Below, one piece after another: positions 60,747-64,000 of a DNA stretch of 64,000 nucleotides. A model generated the notes under the pieces. It saw only the letters and a list, made by a program, of their open reading frames with translations, was not told where the DNA came from and did not search any database. The position numbers and the translations under genes are program-made. The stretch is from Enhygromyxa salina (GTDB lineage: Bacteria > Myxococcota_A > Polyangia > Nannocystales > Nannocystaceae). The DNA lies in assembly GCF_000737335.2 (NCBI RefSeq), contig NZ_JMCC02000031.1, positions 62,001 through 126,000 of the forward strand, read 5' to 3'. Within the stretch, counting starts at the first letter, position 1; each line of letters begins with the position of its first letter.

Positions 60747-61571
60747 ATGGATGACACCAACATCGTCAGCGAGGCCCTCGTCAACGGGGGCTTCTTCGTC
60801 GGGCGCACATGGCTGCGCTATCTGGTGGTCTGTGGCGGCGCGTTCTTGCTGTTTTGGGTCGCCTTCGCCAAGCGCTTGAAGCACCGGCGTTGCCAGCAGA
60901 CCATCCCCGAGCGTCGGATCCAGTGGATCGAGCTCAAGAACTCGCTGCTCGGCGTCATCTTCTTCATGATCCCGAGTGTGCTTGCGACGCCGCTGTATCT
61001 GTCGGGTCACATCAAGCTGATCTTGGATCCCAGCGCGACCAGCCCGTGGATGATCGCGTTGAGCTTCGTGCTGTTCATCATCGGCGCGGACACGTGGTTT
61101 TATTGGACCCACCGCGCGATGCACGACAGCCGGGTGTATCGATTCACCCACGAGCTTCACCACATCTCCGTGCAGCCCTCGCCGCTGGCGGGCTACGCCT
61201 TCAGCGTCTTCGAGGGCTTCGTGCTTGGCCTCTACCTGCCGCTGGTGCTGCTGTTCGTGCCGATCAATCGCGTGATGCTGTGGGTGTTCGTGTTCTGGTT
61301 CTCGTTCTTGGAGGCGTACGTGCACCTGGGCTTCGAGATCCTGCCCCGCTGGGTCGCCCGCAACCCGATCAGCAAATACCTGGGAACCGCGGTGTTCCAC
61401 GACATGCACCACGAGAACGGCGCCTACAACTTTGGCGTCTACTTCACGTGGTGGGATCGGATGATGGGGACCATCCACCCCGACTATACGCAGCGCTATG
61501 AGCAGGTGACCGAGCACCCGCTGGCTTGGCGGCCGGAGCCGGAGGCCGAGGCCCCGGCGGCCTCGACCTGA
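60747..61571 (+). CDS. Sterol desaturase / fatty acid hydroxylase superfamily membrane enzyme
   Basis: A 274-aa integral membrane di-iron enzyme. Histidine boxes are HRAMH (122-126), HELHH (135-139) and HDMHH (218-222), the pattern of the ERG3/fatty acid hydroxylase superfamily. There are about four to five membrane helices (LRYLVVCGGAFLLFWVAF; WMIALSFVLFIIGADTWFYW; LYLPLVLLFVPINRVMLWVF). In an organism of this type it could be a sterol C-5 desaturase or related sterol/lipid hydroxylase. The Rieske/SDR pair at 14-16 kb supports sterol metabolism. It ends 11 bp from the convergent dehydratase gene. Confidence 0.92.
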   Translation: MDDTNIVSEALVNGGFFVGRTWLRYLVVCGGAFLLFWVAFAKRLKHRRCQQTIPERRIQWIELKNSLLGVIFFMIPSVLATPLYLSGHIKLILDPSATSPWMIALSFVLFIIGADTWFYWTHRAMHDSRVYRFTHELHHISVQPSPLAGYAFSVFEGFVLGLYLPLVLLFVPINRVMLWVFVFWFSFLEAYVHLGFEILPRWVARNPISKYLGTAVFHDMHHENGAYNFGVYFTWWDRMMGTIHPDYTQRYEQVTEHPLAWRPEPEAEAPAAST

Positions 61572-61582
61572 GCGGCGGTTGA

Positions 61583-63505
61583 CTACAGCGAGCGGGGATC
61601 GGTGAGCTTGCCCGTCACCGCGCAAGCCGCCGCGATCGCCGGGGACACCAAGTACACCGGACCCGGCGCGCCCATGCGGCGATCGAAGTTGCGGTTGGTC
61701 GTGCTGGCGGTGGTCTCACCCTCGTAGGGGATGCCGGGCCCGTTGCCGATGCACGAGCCGCAGCCGGGATCCGTGACCACCGCCCCAAGCTCGCTGAACA
61801 GCGACAACAGCCCTTCTTTGCGGGCGTCGTCGGCCACCGCGGCGCTCGACGGGGTCACGGTCACGCGGACCTTCTCGGCGAGCTTGCGACCGCGCAGGAC
61901 CTGGGCGGCGGCGCGTAGATCCGACAGCGAACCACCGGTGCACGAGGCGATCACGATGTTGTGGATCGCAACGTCGCCGACCTCGGTCAGCGGCTTGCGG
62001 TTGCGCGAGTCGCCTGGGGTTGCCACGGTCAGCGGGACCTCATCGAGGTTGACGTGGATCGTCTTGACGTAGGTCGCGCCCTCGTCGGGCGCGACGAGGC
62101 GCTCGGCGTAGTCTTGGCCGCGGGTAGCCTGCAAGAATTCGCGGATCGGCGCGCAAGGCTCGACGATCCCGGTCATCAGGCCGCCCTCGACGGTCATGTT
62201 GGTGATCACCGACAGCTCGTCGACGTTCCATTGATCCAAGCCGGGGCCGCCAAGCTGGATCACGCAGGTGTCGGTTGGCGACTCGCGCCAGTGCTCTTCG
62301 CGGAAGTAGGGATCGCCGATCAGGTGCAGGACCAGATCCTTGGGCGAGAGCACGCCCTTGGCGTCGCCCTCGACCCAGATCCGCACGGTCTTGGGCACGG
62401 TCACGGGGATCATCCCGGTCCGCAGTGCGAACGCCATGGCCGTGGAACCAACGCCAAACGCGAACGCGTTCATGACCCCCGCGGTTGGGGTGTGGCTGTC
62501 GGTCAGCACGATGATGTCGCCGGGCCGGGCGTAGTCTTCAACGACGATCCGGTGGCAGACGCCCTGCTTGAGGCGACCGGGCCCATGCACGCGGATGCCG
62601 TTGCGCTCGCAGGCCTCGATCATCTCTGCGGCGAGGCTCTGGGCCGGGGCCAGGCGCTTGCTCTTGACCGAGAGCGGGACCGTGTCGCGGTCGATCAGCA
62701 CGAAGTGATCTTCAAACGCCGCCGCGAGCTCGGGCTGATGAATGGGCGCGTCGGCCCACTCTTGCGCGTAGAGGTTCATGACCATGCCGCCGGTGTACTC
62801 GTGCATGCCGCGGAAGTCGGCCTCGCACAGGATCTGATCGCCGGGCGCGACCGCTGCGATCCCGAATGGCTGGTCCTTGCCGCGCCAAGCTTTGGCGGCG
62901 ACGATCTTTTCGATGCAGTTCATGGGCCGGGGCGCGGGCTCGACCTCGTAGGTGGGGCCGACGTCGCCGGCGAGCACGTGGGTGCCGTAGCGCATCAGCC
63001 CGCCGGCCTCGCTCACGGCCCGGAAGAAGGGCGGCAGCGCCTGCCCGAGCGCGGCGATGTCGATGTCTTCACCGTTGCGCAGCCGCGTGACCACGCCGAA
63101 GTCCGTGGTGAAGGGCAGCCCCGCGTAGACCATGTTCTCTTGAAAGATCCGCTGGAAGCTGCGGGCGATCACCAGCTCGACGCCCGCGCCCTGATGGGCG
63201 ACGACCGCGACCTCGCGGCTGCTGCCGCTGCCGTACGCGTCGCCGCCAACCACGACCTGGAACCCGCCCTGCTTGACCGCGTCGACCTCGACGCTGTCCT
63301 TGAAGTTCTGCAGGAAATAGGGCCCGAGGATCTCGCCGGTGTAGCCGAGCGTGCACGCCGCTCCATTGATCATCGCGTCGGTGTTGACGCCAAAGTGCAG
63401 GTCGGGCGGATCCTGGGGGTCAAACTGGGGGTTGGCGCCCGCGAGCTGCTGCTCGAGTTGCGCGGTGTCTTCCGTGAGCCACAAGATTCGTCCGGTCAGC
63501 TGCAT
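61583..63505 (-). CDS. Aconitase-superfamily dehydratase with LeuD-LeuC order
   Basis: A 640-aa protein of the aconitase/isopropylmalate dehydratase superfamily. The start MQLTGRILWLTEDTAQLEQQ at ATG 63505 is preferred; in-frame codons to 63601 are Arg/Pro-rich. The swivel (LeuD-like) domain comes first (VVVGGDAYGSGSSREVAVVA, ARSFQRIFQENMVYAGL), then the large LeuC-like domain (DIIVLTDSHTPTAGVMNAFA, ASCTGGSLSDL, DPGCGSCIGNGPGIPYEG) with the [4Fe-4S] cysteines. Classical AcnA, present at 28454, has the opposite order. The substrate could be isopropylmalate, homoaconitate or a methylated citrate; it cannot be settled here. Confidence 0.88.
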   Translation of the reverse strand: MQLTGRILWLTEDTAQLEQQLAGANPQFDPQDPPDLHFGVNTDAMINGAACTLGYTGEILGPYFLQNFKDSVEVDAVKQGGFQVVVGGDAYGSGSSREVAVVAHQGAGVELVIARSFQRIFQENMVYAGLPFTTDFGVVTRLRNGEDIDIAALGQALPPFFRAVSEAGGLMRYGTHVLAGDVGPTYEVEPAPRPMNCIEKIVAAKAWRGKDQPFGIAAVAPGDQILCEADFRGMHEYTGGMVMNLYAQEWADAPIHQPELAAAFEDHFVLIDRDTVPLSVKSKRLAPAQSLAAEMIEACERNGIRVHGPGRLKQGVCHRIVVEDYARPGDIIVLTDSHTPTAGVMNAFAFGVGSTAMAFALRTGMIPVTVPKTVRIWVEGDAKGVLSPKDLVLHLIGDPYFREEHWRESPTDTCVIQLGGPGLDQWNVDELSVITNMTVEGGLMTGIVEPCAPIREFLQATRGQDYAERLVAPDEGATYVKTIHVNLDEVPLTVATPGDSRNRKPLTEVGDVAIHNIVIASCTGGSLSDLRAAAQVLRGRKLAEKVRVTVTPSSAAVADDARKEGLLSLFSELGAVVTDPGCGSCIGNGPGIPYEGETTASTTNRNFDRRMGAPGPVYLVSPAIAAACAVTGKLTDPRSL

Positions 63506-63590
63506 CGAAGCCGAGTATAGGGGCTTTGGACGCCGCTCAGACATCGCGTCGCGTTTGTTTGCTCGCGGCGCGCGAGGGCGGGGGGGAATC

Positions 63591-64000
63591 TCACGGTTCA
63601 CCCGCTTCGGTTGGCCCGGTGTGGCCCGTCGCGGTGGTCGCGGTGGTCGCGGTGGTCGCGGTGCTCGCGGCAGGGCTGGTCTGCCACCACTCGAGCATCT
63701 GCGCGAGCACGGCTGGATCGTTCATCAGCGCCAAGTGACTCGTGGCCGCAAAGTGCTGCACCTCTGCCGGCGGCAGCAGCTCGCGCTCGCGCGGATCGAC
63801 GCTGGCACCTTGCGCGCTGGGGGCCCGGACTAGGCCATCGCCAAGCGTCGCAGCGAGCGCGGACCCAGCCTCGCCAAGGCTGCCAACGGCGATGAACCAG
63901 CGCACGTGGACCGGGTCGCGCGGGCGAGAGGGGACCGGGAACGCGAGCCGATCGAGATCGTAGTGGCGCCAGTCTTCGTCGAGCACGAACCCGTGGCGGA
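63591..64000 (-). CDS. Alpha/beta hydrolase, C-terminal part (5' end outside window)
   Basis: The frame enters from the right edge and ends at TGA 63591-63593. It reads GFVLDEDWRHYDLDRLAFP, FIAVGSLGEAGSALAATLGD, GLVRAPSAQGAS and then FAATSHLALMNDPAVLAQML, where the late His in SHLALMND fits the catalytic histidine of a lipase-like alpha/beta hydrolase and DGLV the preceding acid loop. The tail STATTATTATTATGHTG is encoded by a 9-bp tandem repeat. The family call rests on the C-terminus only. Confidence 0.7.
   Translation of the reverse strand, partial: RHGFVLDEDWRHYDLDRLAFPVPSRPRDPVHVRWFIAVGSLGEAGSALAATLGDGLVRAPSAQGASVDPRERELLPPAEVQHFAATSHLALMNDPAVLAQMLEWWQTSPAASTATTATTATTATGHTGPTEAGEP
63628..63671. 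repeat. 9-bp tandem repeat within a coding tail
   Basis: GTCGCGGTG repeated about 4.8 times, encoding Ala-Thr-Thr triplets on the minus strand in the C-terminal tail of the hydrolase gene. Confidence 0.85.

Overview
The window is a GC-rich chromosomal segment from a deltaproteobacterial predator-type bacterium, most likely a myxobacterium of the Nannocystaceae (Nannocystis/Enhygromyxa/Plesiocystis group). This rests on four things seen in the sequence: lipoproteins with long Gly-Asp linkers, Myxococcus-type cysteine-rich repeats (CGDG...CDDGN), a MYXO-CTERM-type tail, and a Rieske/SDR pair plus sterol desaturase of the kind used for bacterial sterol synthesis. No rRNA, tRNA, CRISPR array or intact insertion sequence was seen.

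Layout. 1-11400 is a single reading frame on the minus strand, at least 3800 codons, coding for a giant TPR-type helical solenoid protein that runs off the left edge. 12029-13390 is a CotH-kinase-like lipoprotein. 14127-16357 is an SDR/Rieske pair, a candidate SdmB/SdmA sterol C-4 demethylase, followed convergently by rimK. 17568-24043 is a signalling block: an ECF sigma factor with a small partner, a sigma-54 activator lacking the usual phospho-acceptor, a degenerate PP2C-like protein, then an ECF11-type RpoE/ChrR pair divergent from a DUF4331 protein split over two overlapping genes. The rpoE-DUF4331 intergenic region carries two divergent sites of the form TGATCC-N18-TAG. A 118-bp palindrome-ended repeat follows the stop codons of both chrR and the second DUF4331 gene.

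24460-34407 holds a TPR lipoprotein, a zinc-ribbon membrane protein, class III alcohol dehydrogenase, a 169-bp MITE, aconitase A, and a translationally coupled HPr-like/small membrane protein/CPA2 antiporter operon. 34950-38848 holds a DUF4291 protein and an ATP-grasp/aspartoacylase-like pair. 38950-47631 is rich in surface proteins (MYXO-CTERM, vWA, choice-of-anchor-L, beta-propeller) and includes a Ser/Thr kinase fused to receiver and Hpt-like domains and a CNNM/CBS transporter. 47881-53176 has DJ-1/PfpI, an aldonolactone oxidase, MYG1 and lysC. 53298-56023 is a metzincin/FG-GAP lipoprotein plus a small Cys-rich lipoprotein, bracketed by two copies of the truC gene tail. The right end holds truC, APS reductase, a DUF4215/DUF1554 lipoprotein, a cNMP-cNMP-[2Fe-2S] fusion protein, a sterol desaturase, a fused LeuD-LeuC-type dehydratase and a partial alpha/beta hydrolase.

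The strongest leads are the RpoE/ChrR-DUF4331 divergon with its repeated 3' element, the sterol gene set, the HPr-like protein without its phosphorylatable histidine in an antiporter operon, the kinase-REC-pseudo-Hpt fusion, and the duplicated truC tail around a 3-kb island.
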